Shown: positions 8,032-15,692 of the stretch, piece by piece
Numbering within the stretch: position 1 is the first letter of the stretch
Layout: the number at the start of each line of letters is the position of its first letter
NCBI GenBank assembly: GCA_958415665.1
Contig: CATYZK010000032.1
Span: forward strand, 1 to 23,753
Length of the DNA stretch: 23,753 bases
Direction: 5' to 3'
Source of the DNA: an uncultured Collinsella sp.
GTDB taxonomy: Bacteria; Actinomycetota; Coriobacteriia; Coriobacteriales; Coriobacteriaceae
Position numbers and translations under genes: made by a program
Notes under the pieces: generated by a model
The model's input: the letters and a program-made list of their open reading frames with translations, nothing else
Databases searched by the model: none
What the model was told of the DNA's origin: nothing

Positions 8032-8071
8032 AAAACCGCCGCAAGGGCGTCTGTCCCTTTGCGGCGGTTTT
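8032..8071. repeat. CTGTCCC-loop hairpin upstream of the nucleotidase gene
   Basis: AAAACCGCCGCAAGGG (8032-8047) pairs with CCCTTTGCGGCGGTTTT (8055-8071) apart from one bulged base, with loop CGTCTGT. It stands between the ABC ATPase and nucleotidase genes, both on the minus strand, and could terminate the former or be a repeat element. Same family as 2281-2321, 5008-5045, 8095-8119 and 15609-15637. Confidence 0.65.
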
Positions 8072-8094
8072 GACGTTTGCGCGGATAAAATCTA

Positions 8095-8126
8095 CCAAAA
8101 TAAACCTGTCCCTTTTTGGCAGGTTT
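8095..8126 (-). terminator. Alternative hairpins at the end of the ABC operon
   Basis: AAACCTG (8102-8108) pairs with CAGGTTT (8120-8126), next to the ATPase stop codon, giving a terminator-like stem on the minus strand. The overlapping stem CCAAAA/TTTTGG (8095-8100 with 8114-8119) instead exposes CCTGTCCC in its loop, as in the other family members. Both cannot form together. Confidence 0.55.
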
Positions 8127-8920
8127 TAGCTCAGCAGCATGCGGTCGTTGGCGAGCTCGCCGCCCGAGACCTCCTCAAACTTCTGAAGCAGGTCGGCCAC
8201 GGTGAGCGACTTTTTCTCGTCGCCCGCCACGTCGTAGATCACGTGGCCCTCGTGCATCATGATCAGACGGTTGCCCAGACGGATGGCGTCGTTCATGTTG
8301 TGCGTGACCATGAGCGTGGTCAGGCGGTTCTCGTCGACGATCTCCTCGGTCAGGTTGAGCACCTTAGAGGCCGTCTTGGGGTCGAGGGCCGCCGTGTGCT
8401 CGTCGAGCAGCAGCAGGCGCGGCTTGGTGAGCGTGGCCATCAGCAGGGTGAGTGCCTGGCGCTGGCCGCCCGAGAGCAGGCCGACCTTGGCGTTGAGACG
8501 CGTGTCCAGACCGAGGTCCAGGCGCTTGAGCAGTTCAACGTACTCGTCCTTCTCGGCCTTGGTGACGCCCCATGAAAGGCCGCGACGCTGGCCGCGGCGC
8601 TTGGCGAGGGCCAGGTTCTCGGCAATTTGCATGTCGGCTGCGGTGCCGCGCATGGGATCCTGGAACACACGGCCCAGGTACTTGGCGCGTTGCGACTCGC
8701 TCAGACGCGAGATGTCGGTGCCGTCGAGCTCAATAACACCCGAATCGAGCGGATACACGCCGGCGATCATATTGAGCAGCGTGGACTTGCCGGCGCCGTT
8801 GCCGCCGATCACGGTTACAAAGTCGCCATCGTTGAGGGTGAGGTCGACGCCGGTGAGCGCGCGCTTCTCGGTGACGGTGCCCTTGTTAAAGGTCTTCTTG
8901 ACGTGCGAGAGCTTAAGCAT
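8126..8920 (-). CDS. ABC importer ATP-binding protein
   Basis: 264 residues from the ATG at 8920, chosen because AAGGGAG lies 9 nt upstream; the ATG at 8929 would be only two bases from it. Walker A GGNGAGKST (39-47), signature LSGGQRQ (149-155), Walker B LLLLDE ending in D173-E174, and switch His207 are all present, so it should be an active ATPase. The ATG overlaps the permease stop by eight bases (ATGCTTAA), indicating coupling. With the two upstream genes it forms a complete importer of the ABC_sub_bind/TrpXYZ-like type; the substrate is not certain. Terminator hairpins follow at its stop. Confidence 0.92.
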   Translation of the reverse strand: MLKLSHVKKTFNKGTVTEKRALTGVDLTLNDGDFVTVIGGNGAGKSTLLNMIAGVYPLDSGVIELDGTDISRLSESQRAKYLGRVFQDPMRGTAADMQIAENLALAKRRGQRRGLSWGVTKAEKDEYVELLKRLDLGLDTRLNAKVGLLSGGQRQALTLLMATLTKPRLLLLDEHTAALDPKTASKVLNLTEEIVDENRLTTLMVTHNMNDAIRLGNRLIMMHEGHVIYDVAGDEKKSLTVADLLQKFEEVSGGELANDRMLLS

Positions 8921-9836
8921 CTGCCTCATCTCCCTTCGTGTAGGAGCTGCGGAGCTTATAGCGCTCCCAAACCACGGGCACGCACAGGGCCACGGCGACG
9001 ATCACGGCAGAGAGCAGCTTCATGTCGTTGGCGTCCATGCCCAGCTGCAGCACGATGGCGCGGATAAGGAAGTACACCACGGAGCCAAAGACGGCGGAGG
9101 CAAGACGGACGCTAAACTGCGTGAGGCCGCCGGGCAGCAGGCGACCGAGCACCTCGCCGATGACGATGGCGGCAAGACCGATAACGATGGCGCCGGTGCC
9201 CATGCCAATGTCGGCATACTTCTGGCTCTGGCAGATGAGCGCGCCCGAAAGGCCAATGAGAGCGTTGGAGAGCACGAGGGCGATCATTTTGGTGGTGTTG
9301 GTGTTAACGCCCAGGGCGCGGATCATGTACTCGTTGTTGCCGGTGGCACGCAGCGCCGAGCCGATCTCGGTGCCAAAGAACCAGTACAGGATGGCGACGA
9401 TGGCCACGGCCAGCACAATGCCTAGGATAATGGCAACAGTGGACTGCGGCAGGCCCGTCATGTTGCTGACGGATGAGAAGATAGTGCCCTTGGCAAGGAT
9501 GGGCGTATTGGACTTGCCCATGATGCGCAGGTTGATGGACCACAGACTGATCTGCGTAAGGATTCCGGCGAGGATTGCGGGAATCTCAAAGACGGTGGTC
9601 AAGATGCCCGTGACGGCGCCCGCGATGGCGCCGGCACACATGCCGGCCAGCACGGCGAGCAAGGGGTCGACGTTATTGTTGACGATGAGCACGGCGCAGA
9701 CACAGCCGCCGAGGGCAAAGCTGCCGTCGCAGGTCATATCGGGGATGTCGAGCAGGCGGAACGTGATAAACACGCCAAGCACCATAATGCCCCAGAGGAC
9801 GCCCTGCGAAACGGCGCCCTGCAATGCAATGAGCAT
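8913..9836 (-). CDS. ABC importer permease
   Basis: 307 residues, almost entirely hydrophobic with eight or more predicted membrane segments, of the branched-chain-type permease fold (BPD_transp_2). Family-like stretches include LLDIPDMTCDGSFALGG near the N-terminus and a GNNEYMIRALGVN cytoplasmic loop that should contact the ATPase. The ATG has an AGGAGG 8 nt upstream. This permease family pairs with PF04392-type lipoproteins, in line with the gene 204 bases upstream. Only one permease gene is present, so a homodimer is expected. Confidence 0.9.
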   Translation of the reverse strand: MLIALQGAVSQGVLWGIMVLGVFITFRLLDIPDMTCDGSFALGGCVCAVLIVNNNVDPLLAVLAGMCAGAIAGAVTGILTTVFEIPAILAGILTQISLWSINLRIMGKSNTPILAKGTIFSSVSNMTGLPQSTVAIILGIVLAVAIVAILYWFFGTEIGSALRATGNNEYMIRALGVNTNTTKMIALVLSNALIGLSGALICQSQKYADIGMGTGAIVIGLAAIVIGEVLGRLLPGGLTQFSVRLASAVFGSVVYFLIRAIVLQLGMDANDMKLLSAVIVAVALCVPVVWERYKLRSSYTKGDEADA

Positions 9837-9911
9837 GCTTCATACCTCCTAGGATAGGGTGGACACGTGAGTCACCATGATAGCGGTAACAATGCATAAA
9901 AGAGTTGCGGA

Positions 9912-9969
9912 CGGATGTTTTGTCTCATCCGAAACAAGCAGGGCGAACGCCGGTCTTTAGCGTTCGCCC
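9912..9969 (-). terminator. Intercistronic hairpins between binding-protein and permease genes
   Basis: GGGCGAACGC (9941-9950) pairs perfectly with 9960-9969, and CGGATG (9912-9917) with CATCCG (9926-9931). On the minus strand the first stem is followed by TGCTTGTTT. Placed inside the operon, they could cause partial termination or stabilise the upstream mRNA, so that more binding protein than permease is made. A third, weaker pairing (TAACGCG 9989-9995 with CGCGTTA 10022-10028) lies nearer the upstream stop. Confidence 0.55.
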
Positions 9970-10040
9970 CAAGGACTCAGATATTGAATAACGCGGCTGT
10001 GGCGCGCGTGCGGGCCCTAGACGCGTTACCGCGCATGGCG

Positions 10041-11021
10041 CTACTCGTCCAGAGCGGAAAGGTCGATGCCTAGGGCCTCGGCCATCTCGTCGTTCTTGAC
10101 GACGACCAGGTCCTTGCTCGAGAGGTGCTTGATCGGCATATCCTCGGGCTTGGCTTCGCCCTTCAGGATCTTAACGGCCATCTCGCCCGCAGCGTGGCCC
10201 AGATCCTCATAGTTGATGGAGAGGGTGAACAGGCCGCCGGCCATGCACATACCCTCCTCGCCGGTCACGAAGGGGAGCTTATTCTCCTTGCAGATCTGGC
10301 CGACCTGCGAAGCGCCCGCGGCGATGGTGTTGTCAGTGGGGGAGTACAGCGCGTCGATCTTGCCCACGGCAGACTCGACGACGGACTGAATCTCGTTGGA
10401 GCTCGAGACGGTGAAGTCAGTGTACTCGAGGCCCAGCTTGTCGAGCTCCTTCTTGGCGGCCTTGATCTGGACGTCGGAGTTGGACTCGGCGGTGCAGTAC
10501 AGCAGGCCGACCTTTTTAACGTCGGGCAGGACCTTCTGCATCATCTCGAGCTGCTCGGCGACCGGGGTGAGGTCGGAAGCGCCGGTGACGTTGGTGCCGG
10601 GCTTGTCGTTGTCCTGGACCAGGCCGGAGGCGGCGTAGTCGGTGATGGCACAGCCCACGATGGGGATATCGGCCGTGGCGCCGGCGGCAGCCTGCGCGGC
10701 GGGCGTGGCGATGGCATAAATCAGGTTGACGTTGTCGCCCACAAACTTGTCGGCAATGGACTTACACGTGGACTGGTCGTTCTGGGCGTTCTTCTGGTCG
10801 ATCTTGACCTTAAGGCCGCTCTCCTTGATGGCCTTGACAAAGCCATCGTTGGCGGCGTCGAGTGCGGAGTGCTCGGTGAGCTGCAGAACGCCGATGGTGT
10901 AGTCGGAACCGGCGGCAGCAGAGCCGGAACCAGAGTTGCCGCCGCATCCGGCGAGCGGGGCGAGCGCGAGCAGGCCGGCGGAGACCAGAAGGCTCCTGCG
11001 GCTGATGGTGATGTCCTTCAT
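10041..11021 (-). CDS. ABC substrate-binding lipoprotein (ABC_sub_bind family)
   Basis: 326 residues from the ATG at 11021, chosen because GGGGGT lies 7-8 nt upstream and the signal sequence starts here; the longer frame from 11069 has no such site. A positively charged N-terminus (SRRS), a hydrophobic run and the lipobox LAGC with Cys26 mark a lipoprotein. The mature part matches PF04392-type proteins (YTIGVLQLTEHSALDAANDGF, KVGLLYCTAESNSDVQ). This family includes TrpX-like aromatic amino acid binding proteins, but the substrate here is unproven. It is first in the importer operon and has its own promoter. Confidence 0.9.
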   Translation of the reverse strand: MKDITISRRSLLVSAGLLALAPLAGCGGNSGSGSAAAGSDYTIGVLQLTEHSALDAANDGFVKAIKESGLKVKIDQKNAQNDQSTCKSIADKFVGDNVNLIYAIATPAAQAAAGATADIPIVGCAITDYAASGLVQDNDKPGTNVTGASDLTPVAEQLEMMQKVLPDVKKVGLLYCTAESNSDVQIKAAKKELDKLGLEYTDFTVSSSNEIQSVVESAVGKIDALYSPTDNTIAAGASQVGQICKENKLPFVTGEEGMCMAGGLFTLSINYEDLGHAAGEMAVKILKGEAKPEDMPIKHLSSKDLVVVKNDEMAEALGIDLSALDE

Positions 11022-11084
11022 ATCATTACCCCCAGTATAAAAATGGCTGGAAACACTGCACTGGGACAAAGTGCAAGTGGAACT

Positions 11085-11112
11085 ATAGTAGCGCTGATGT
11101 CCATTTTTACAA
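11085..11112 (-). promoter_or_regulatory. Predicted sigma-70-type promoter of the ABC importer operon
   Basis: On the minus strand, TTGTAA (11107-11112) and TACTAT (11085-11090) are separated by 16 bases, 64 bases upstream of the lipoprotein ATG. The resulting leader carries a small hairpin, TGCACT with AGTGCA (11057-11075). Confidence 0.5.
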
Positions 11113-11181
11113 CAGCCTGGCGGGTTTTTTAATACAGAATCGGATGGGCGGTACGGGTAGTCGAATGGACGGCGGAGGGTC

Positions 11182-11967
11182 TTATGCGGCGGAGGCGGCG
11201 TCGTCCTCGTCCAGGGCGGCGAAGAGCTTCTTGCCGTCGAGGAGACGTGTGGTGACGTTTCTCATGCGGCCGATCTCAACGGTGCGCAGCGTGTCGTCGG
11301 CGCCTCGCGCGTCATAGACCGTTCCCAGCAAATACGAGATGCCGTCTCGTTGCTTGATGGCAAAGGGCCGGAGTGTCATCCGTGCCACTTCGACCTCTCC
11401 GCGTGCCGTGACACTCGAAATATCAAAACTCACTGTGGTTCCGTGGTCGATGGCCTGCTCGATGAGCTCGCAGGCATCGATGCGCTTGACAGGCGTGTGC
11501 GTGGTCTTGGTAGATTTGCCGCCCACGCTTGGAGCGGGCTCGGGTGCATCGAGGTAGCCGCGAACGTCGGCGCTCGCCATGGCGACCAAGTGCTGCGCCA
11601 TGCTCTTTCGAATGGCGATGGGCGTGGAGCGGTTGCGCATGACCATACCGTGGAGCCGGATGATCTCTTCGTCGGTGAGCGGACGGGTCAAGAGCCGATA
11701 ACCCACGCCGCGCTTGTACTCAATTTCGTATCCGGCATGGCGAAGTGCGGAGATGGCGGTGTAGATGCTGCGCCGCGCCGCCGAGATGGGCATGCGGGCG
11801 GGGTCGTCGGGATGGGCGAGGCGCCGGATCAACTCATCGGAAAGCATGGCCTTGTCCTCGCCGGTGTTTTCGCTTAATAGTTGCAGGATGCGAACGGCGC
11901 GATAGGCTGCCATCGAGGCGGCGCCCCTCGTCGTGGTCTCGTAAGTTTCAACAGCGGTTTCGGTCAT
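11182..11967 (-). CDS. WYL-domain transcriptional regulator
   Basis: 261 residues from the ATG at 11967. AAAGGA lies 10 nt upstream, whereas the in-frame GTG at 11976 is one base from it. An N-terminal winged-helix region (about 20-95) contains YRAVRILQLLSEN and a recognition stretch SIYTAISALRHAGYEIEYKRGVGYRL. The C-terminal half (about 160-250) fits a WYL-type ligand-sensing domain (VSFDISSV, MTLRPFAIKQRDGISYLLGTVY, then EIGRMRNV). It lies directly upstream of the ABC importer in the same direction, with no clear terminator between them, so it may regulate that operon; this is inference. Confidence 0.82.
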   Translation of the reverse strand: MTETAVETYETTTRGAASMAAYRAVRILQLLSENTGEDKAMLSDELIRRLAHPDDPARMPISAARRSIYTAISALRHAGYEIEYKRGVGYRLLTRPLTDEEIIRLHGMVMRNRSTPIAIRKSMAQHLVAMASADVRGYLDAPEPAPSVGGKSTKTTHTPVKRIDACELIEQAIDHGTTVSFDISSVTARGEVEVARMTLRPFAIKQRDGISYLLGTVYDARGADDTLRTVEIGRMRNVTTRLLDGKKLFAALDEDDAASAA

Positions 11968-12084
11968 GGCGCCCACGTCCTTTCCGTTTTGGGTGGCGAC
12001 GGTATGGAGCCTAGGACGCGGGGCTTTCCCAGGGGTGCAGGACGCCCTGGGCGGTCGGTAGTCGTCGGCAAGCGGCGGGTCGAG

Positions 12085-12147
12085 TTTTCAACAGCCCTGC
12101 CCAACTGACCAAAAACTTGCCAAAAGCTTGACGGATGCTGTTGAAAA
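12085..12147. repeat. Separated 10-bp inverted repeat upstream of the WYL regulator
   Basis: TTTTCAACAG (12085-12094) and CTGTTGAAAA (12138-12147) are exact reverse complements 43 bases apart, about 120-180 bases upstream of the regulator start. The second arm coincides with the U-tract of the asnS terminator, which lowers its weight as an operator. Confidence 0.4.
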
Positions 12148-12175
12148 AGCGCCCCTTGGCTTGCCGAGAGGCGCT
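12144..12175 (-). terminator. Rho-independent terminator of asnS
   Basis: On the minus strand AGCGCCTC pairs with GGGGCGCT (one G-U), followed directly by TTTTT (12144-12148). It begins 41 bases beyond the asnS stop codon. Confidence 0.75.
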
Positions 12176-12215
12176 GGCGTGATGCGCTGGAACGCGTTTG
12201 GTGACGCTGTGACGA

Positions 12216-13619
12216 TTAGAAGTCGGCGTTGCCCACGGTGCGCGGGTGCGGCAGGACGTCGCGGATGTTGCCCACGCCGGTCAGATACATGACCAAACGC
12301 TCGAAGCCCAGACCGTAGCCGGCGTGCTTGCAGGAACCGTAGCGGCGCAGGTCAAGGTAGTACTTGTACTGCTCGGGATTCATGCCCAGGTTCTTGATGC
12401 GGGCTTCGAGCAGATCCAGGCGCTCCTCGCGCTGGGAGCCGCCGATAATCTCGCCGATGCCCGGCACCAGGCAGTCGGCGGCGGCGACGGTCTTGCCGTC
12501 CTCGTTCATGCGCATGTAGAACGCCTTGATCTCGGCCGGGTAGTCGGTTACGAAGGTCGGGCGCTTAAAGTGCTCCTCGGTCAGGAAACGCTCGTGCTCG
12601 GTCTGCAGGTCGATGCCCCAGCTGACGGGGTAATCAAACTGGTGGCCAGCAGCGACTGCCTGCTCCAGGATCTCGACGGCCTCGGTGTAGGTAACGCGGG
12701 CAAAGTCGGAGTTTGCCACGTGGTCCAGGCGCTCGATCAGGCCCTTGTCCACAAACTTGTTGAGCATGTTGAGCTCGTCGGGGCAGGTGGCCATAACGTC
12801 CTTAAGGACGTACTTGAGCATGGCCTCGGCGTTATCCATGTAGTCGTTAAGGTCGGCAAAGGCCATCTCGGGCTCGATCATCCAAAACTCGGCGGCGTGG
12901 CGCGTGGTGTTGGAGTTTTCGGCGCGGAAGGTGGGGCCAAAGGTGTACACGTCGCCAAAGGCCATGGCGAAGTTCTCGGCATTGAGCTGGCCGGACACGG
13001 TAAGGCTCGCGTGCTTGCCAAAGAAGTCCTGGCTCCAGTCAACCTCGCCGGATTCGGTGAGGGGCGGATTTTTGGGGTCGAGCGTGGTCACGCGGAACAT
13101 CTCGCCGGCGCCCTCGCAATCACTCGTGGTGATGATAGGGGTGTTGACGTAGACAAAGCCCTGCTCCTGGAAGAAGCGGTGGATGGCGGCAGCCGCGACA
13201 GAACGGATGCGGAACACGGCGCGGAACAGATTGGTGCGCGGGCGCAGGTGCTGCTGGGTGCGCAGGAACTCGACGGTTGCGCGCTTCTTCTGCAGCGGGT
13301 AATCCGGGGCGCTGACGCCCTCGACCTCGATGGAAGTGGCAGAAAGCTCGAAAGGCTGGGGCGCATCGGGGGTCAGCTTGACGGTGCCGGTGCAAATGAG
13401 TGCGGCCGAAACGTTTTGATGGGCGATCTCGTCGTAGTTGTCGAGCGCCTCGCGGTTCATGACGACCTGCAGGTCGCGGAAGCAGCTGCCGTCGTTGAGC
13501 GTAACAAAGCCAAAGTTCTTCATGTCGCGGATGGACTTGACCCAGCCGGCGACGGTGACGGTCTGGCCGCCAAGCGACTCGGCATCGGCGTAAAGCTGCG
13601 CGATTTTGGTGCGGTTCAC
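12216..13619 (-). CDS. asnS: Asparaginyl-tRNA synthetase
   Basis: 467 residues from the GTG at 13619, close to the usual AsnS length. GGGAGG lies 4 nt upstream of this GTG, and the ATG at 13631 lies inside that ribosome site, so the longer frame is rejected. An N-terminal OB-fold anticodon domain (VTVAGWVKSIRDMKNFGFVTLNDGS) leads into a class II core: motif 2 with FRAENSNTTRHAAEFWMIEPE-type sequence, and motif 3 GYGLGFERLVMYLTG. The RHAAEFWMIEPE wording and short insertions favour AsnS over AspS. It charges tRNA-Asn with asparagine in the cytoplasm. Its own terminator follows, and the EIIA terminator precedes it, so it is monocistronic. Confidence 0.95.
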   Translation of the reverse strand: MNRTKIAQLYADAESLGGQTVTVAGWVKSIRDMKNFGFVTLNDGSCFRDLQVVMNREALDNYDEIAHQNVSAALICTGTVKLTPDAPQPFELSATSIEVEGVSAPDYPLQKKRATVEFLRTQQHLRPRTNLFRAVFRIRSVAAAAIHRFFQEQGFVYVNTPIITTSDCEGAGEMFRVTTLDPKNPPLTESGEVDWSQDFFGKHASLTVSGQLNAENFAMAFGDVYTFGPTFRAENSNTTRHAAEFWMIEPEMAFADLNDYMDNAEAMLKYVLKDVMATCPDELNMLNKFVDKGLIERLDHVANSDFARVTYTEAVEILEQAVAAGHQFDYPVSWGIDLQTEHERFLTEEHFKRPTFVTDYPAEIKAFYMRMNEDGKTVAAADCLVPGIGEIIGGSQREERLDLLEARIKNLGMNPEQYKYYLDLRRYGSCKHAGYGLGFERLVMYLTGVGNIRDVLPHPRTVGNADF

Positions 13620-13731
13620 GTATCCTCCCATAACGGTTGAATGATAGTTATCCATACAGTTCGATATTCTAGCAGCTCGGCTCATTTGAGCTATACAGAT
13701 AAGGCATTGGCGGGATGGTTTTTCAAACGAA

Positions 13732-13763
13732 AAGCGCCCGCGGCCAAATGGTCGCGGGCGCTT
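13732..13763 (-). terminator. Terminator of the EIIA gene
   Basis: A 13-bp stem with one G-U (13732-13744 with 13751-13763) and a 6-nt loop, followed on the minus strand by TTTTCGTTTG. It starts 38 bases past the EIIA stop. Confidence 0.8.
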
Positions 13764-13800
13764 GACGAGGTGCCTTTTGGCTGTGTGGCGCGGGGCCTGG

Positions 13801-14364
13801 CTACTTGGTCTTGGCTACCAGCAGCGGGTCGCCCAGCTTGACGAGCGGGTTGCCGCCGATAAGCGTTCCGGACTCGCCGACATGGTCGATGCTCTTAAGA
13901 CGATCGAGCTCGGAGACGATGACGGTCACGATGTCCTCGTGGCCGGCGGCCTTGATGGCCTCGCGATCGAAGCTGATGAGCGGCTGGCCGGCCTTGACCG
14001 TGTCACCCATCTCGACAAAGCGGGCAAAACCCTTGCCGTTCATTTCCACGGTGCCCAGGCCAACATGGATGAATACGCGCAGACCGTCCTCGGTAATCAT
14101 GCCGATGGAGTGGTTGGTGACGGTGGTGGCGCCGATGCGGCCGTTGGCGGGCGCATAGATGGTGCCGGTAATGGGCTCGATGCCATAGCCCTGGCCAAGC
14201 ATGCCCGAGGCGATCGTCTCGTCGGGAACCTCGTCCAGGTTGACGAGCACGCCGTTGACGGGGGCATAGATGACGCCTTCGCGGGTGGCGAAGCTTGCTG
14301 CGGGCGGAACGGACGCCTCGCCGGTCGAGGTGAAGGTGGACTTAAGCGAATCGAGCAGACCCAT
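13801..14364 (-). CDS. PTS EIIA component, glucose family (Crr-like)
   Basis: 187 residues from the ATG at 14364, with GGAGG 5 nt upstream. The fold is that of EIIA-Glc: YAPVNGVLVNL, the TNHSIGM motif with His85, and VFIHVGLGTVEMNGKGF with His100, the position that is phosphorylated in the family. It accepts phosphate from HPr and passes it to an EIIB partner. It is a stand-alone protein, without fused EIIB/EIIC, so it must serve a permease encoded elsewhere and may have a regulatory role. The N-terminal 25 residues are poorly conserved. A LacI-type operator-like palindrome lies 48 bases upstream. Confidence 0.92.
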   Translation of the reverse strand: MGLLDSLKSTFTSTGEASVPPAASFATREGVIYAPVNGVLVNLDEVPDETIASGMLGQGYGIEPITGTIYAPANGRIGATTVTNHSIGMITEDGLRVFIHVGLGTVEMNGKGFARFVEMGDTVKAGQPLISFDREAIKAAGHEDIVTVIVSELDRLKSIDHVGESGTLIGGNPLVKLGDPLLVAKTK

Positions 14365-14411
14365 AGTTGCCTCCAACTTAAATAGGCGCATATCGCGCGT
14401 TTGGTTTGCCG

Positions 14412-14421
14412 GAAACGTTTC
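14412..14421. promoter_or_regulatory. LacI-family-like palindrome in the EIIA/esterase divergent region
   Basis: GAAACGTTTC is a perfect 10-bp palindrome with the central CG typical of LacI/GalR-family operators. It lies between divergent genes, 48 bases from the EIIA start. A TTGACC on the minus strand (14440-14445) could be the EIIA -35 box, but no good -10 accompanies it. The length is short, so chance is possible. Confidence 0.35.
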
Positions 14422-14608
14422 ATATCTGTTTCGCGGCTTGGTCAACACCCCCTATTCTACGCTGCTCAGCGATACCTCTGAGCTGGGATTATGTGATATA
14501 TCAGTTGAAGGGAAACTTATTGCTGGCGTGTTTCTGCGTCACGGGTTCAAGTGGGGTACGCTTGAAGGCAAAAAACAAGGGCGCTTAATTTGCGCGAAGG
14601 GAGCACAT

Positions 14609-15511
14609 ATGATTGTCGAGAACCATGCACTGTGGGGCGAGGAGCCGACCGAGGAATATCCGGCGACGTTTACGTATTTGGGTGCCGAGCCGCTGCCCGA
14701 TAAACCGAATGGCCGCCGCCCTGCCGTGATTATCTGCGGCGGAGGTGCGTTTACGCATATCGCTCCGCATGAGCAGGATCCCGTGGCGTTTGCGTTTTTG
14801 GATCACGGTTACCAGGCCTTTGTGCTCAACTATGTCACAAGTTCTACGGGTGACGTGAGCTTTCCGCACCCCCAGGCAGATCTTGCCAAGATGGTCGCCA
14901 CGGTGCGTGCGAATGCCGACGAGTGGCATGTCGATCCCAAGCGCGTGTGCGTCGTGGGCTTTTCTGCTGGCGGCATGATTTGCGCCTCGCTGGCAACACA
15001 GTGGAAGACCGGCCCCTTCGCGGCACTTGCCGGGGCGCGTCCGGACGACATTCGTCCCGATGCCGTGGTGCTGGGCTATCCATTGCTCGACTTTGCCTAT
15101 GTGCGCGACATGCAGACGCGCGATCCGCGCATTGACTTGCGTGTGCCCAAGACGGGCGGTAAGACGGGGCGCGATCTTCTCAACGACTATCTGTCGATGG
15201 TGACGGGTGGCGAGGCAACTGACGAGCATTTGGCCGATATCTGCCCCACCACGCATGTTTCGCGTCAGATGCCGCCGACCTTTGTGTGGGGCGTGTCCGA
15301 CGACAAGACGGCGCCGATCGCGCAGGTCTATCCGTTTGCGCAGCGCATGGCCGAGGAGGGCGTCGCTTGCGAGATGCACGTCTTTGACCAAGGTGGCCAC
15401 GGACTTTCGCTCGGCAACGCCAACACCGCGGTCGATAACGAGGACAAACAGGTGGCAGTCCGTCCCTGGATCCGCCTGGCTTTCCGCTTCCTGGAGCGCC
15501 ACGGGTTTTAG
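14609..15511 (+). CDS. Alpha/beta-hydrolase esterase (BD-FAE/acetyl-esterase type)
   Basis: 300 residues from the ATG at 14609, with AGGGAG 5 nt upstream; the frame stays open back to 14270, overlapping the EIIA gene, but has no ribosome site there. The oxyanion-hole motif CGGGAF (43-48), the nucleophile elbow GFSAGG with Ser119, an acid residue in VSDDKTAP (Asp231 or 232) and His264 in QGGHGLS form a complete catalytic triad. There is no signal peptide, so it is cytoplasmic. Relatives deacetylate xylan-derived or other acylated sugars; the true substrate is not visible. It is transcribed divergently from the PTS EIIA gene. Confidence 0.88.
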   Translation: MIVENHALWGEEPTEEYPATFTYLGAEPLPDKPNGRRPAVIICGGGAFTHIAPHEQDPVAFAFLDHGYQAFVLNYVTSSTGDVSFPHPQADLAKMVATVRANADEWHVDPKRVCVVGFSAGGMICASLATQWKTGPFAALAGARPDDIRPDAVVLGYPLLDFAYVRDMQTRDPRIDLRVPKTGGKTGRDLLNDYLSMVTGGEATDEHLADICPTTHVSRQMPPTFVWGVSDDKTAPIAQVYPFAQRMAEEGVACEMHVFDQGGHGLSLGNANTAVDNEDKQVAVRPWIRLAFRFLERHGF

Positions 15512-15538
15512 TTACGGCGTTTTACCAAACGCCGTAAC
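15511..15538 (+). terminator. Hairpin at the esterase stop codon
   Basis: A perfect 12-bp stem GTTACGGCGTTT (15511-15522) with AAACGCCGTAAC (15527-15538) and the loop TACC. It begins at the last base of the stop codon. No T-run follows, so termination may be weak or factor-assisted. Confidence 0.5.
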
Positions 15539-15608
15539 CACTTGCCGCTCTGGCGGGCTTTTGCTGTCGGTTCCAAGACATCGGCATCGTCCTAGCTCTC
15601 AAGGGCTT

Positions 15609-15637
15609 GGTGCAAAGTAATCTGTCCCCCTTGCACC
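15609..15637. repeat. CTGTCCCCC-loop hairpin between esterase and feoAB
   Basis: GGTGCAA (15609-15615) pairs with TTGCACC (15631-15637). The loop contains ATCTGTCCCCC, the motif shared with four other intergenic hairpins here. It is the only member lying among plus-strand genes, yet it has the same orientation. Confidence 0.6.
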
Positions 15638-15647
15638 GATCTGTTGA

Positions 15648-15677
15648 TTGAACGTCGCTATGTGTTCGCGCTATCAT
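15648..15677 (+). promoter_or_regulatory. Predicted promoter of feoAB
   Basis: TTGAAC (15648-15653) and TATCAT (15672-15677) are 18 bases apart, which puts the transcription start near 15684. The two operator-like palindromes lie just downstream. TACAAT at 15685-15690 is an alternative -10. Confidence 0.45.
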
Positions 15678-15692
15678 GCATGGTTACAATTG

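Noticed and set aside
12085..12147. Autoregulatory operator pair for the WYL regulator
   Set aside because: One arm is the U-tract of the asnS terminator, so the match may be coincidental; kept only as a low-confidence repeat.
12246..13640. 464-codon open frame antisense to asnS, and similar long frames opposite the nucleotidase and lipoprotein genes
   Set aside because: The sense-strand genes are unambiguous; antisense frames are expected at this GC content.
14410..14423. CcpA-type cre box at the EIIA promoter
   Set aside because: The central CG is one base out of register with the 14-bp cre consensus; only a short generic LacI-type palindrome remains.
14270..14608. Earlier start for the esterase, overlapping the EIIA gene
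   Set aside because: No ribosome site there, the added residues match nothing, and a good AGGGAG precedes the ATG at 14609.
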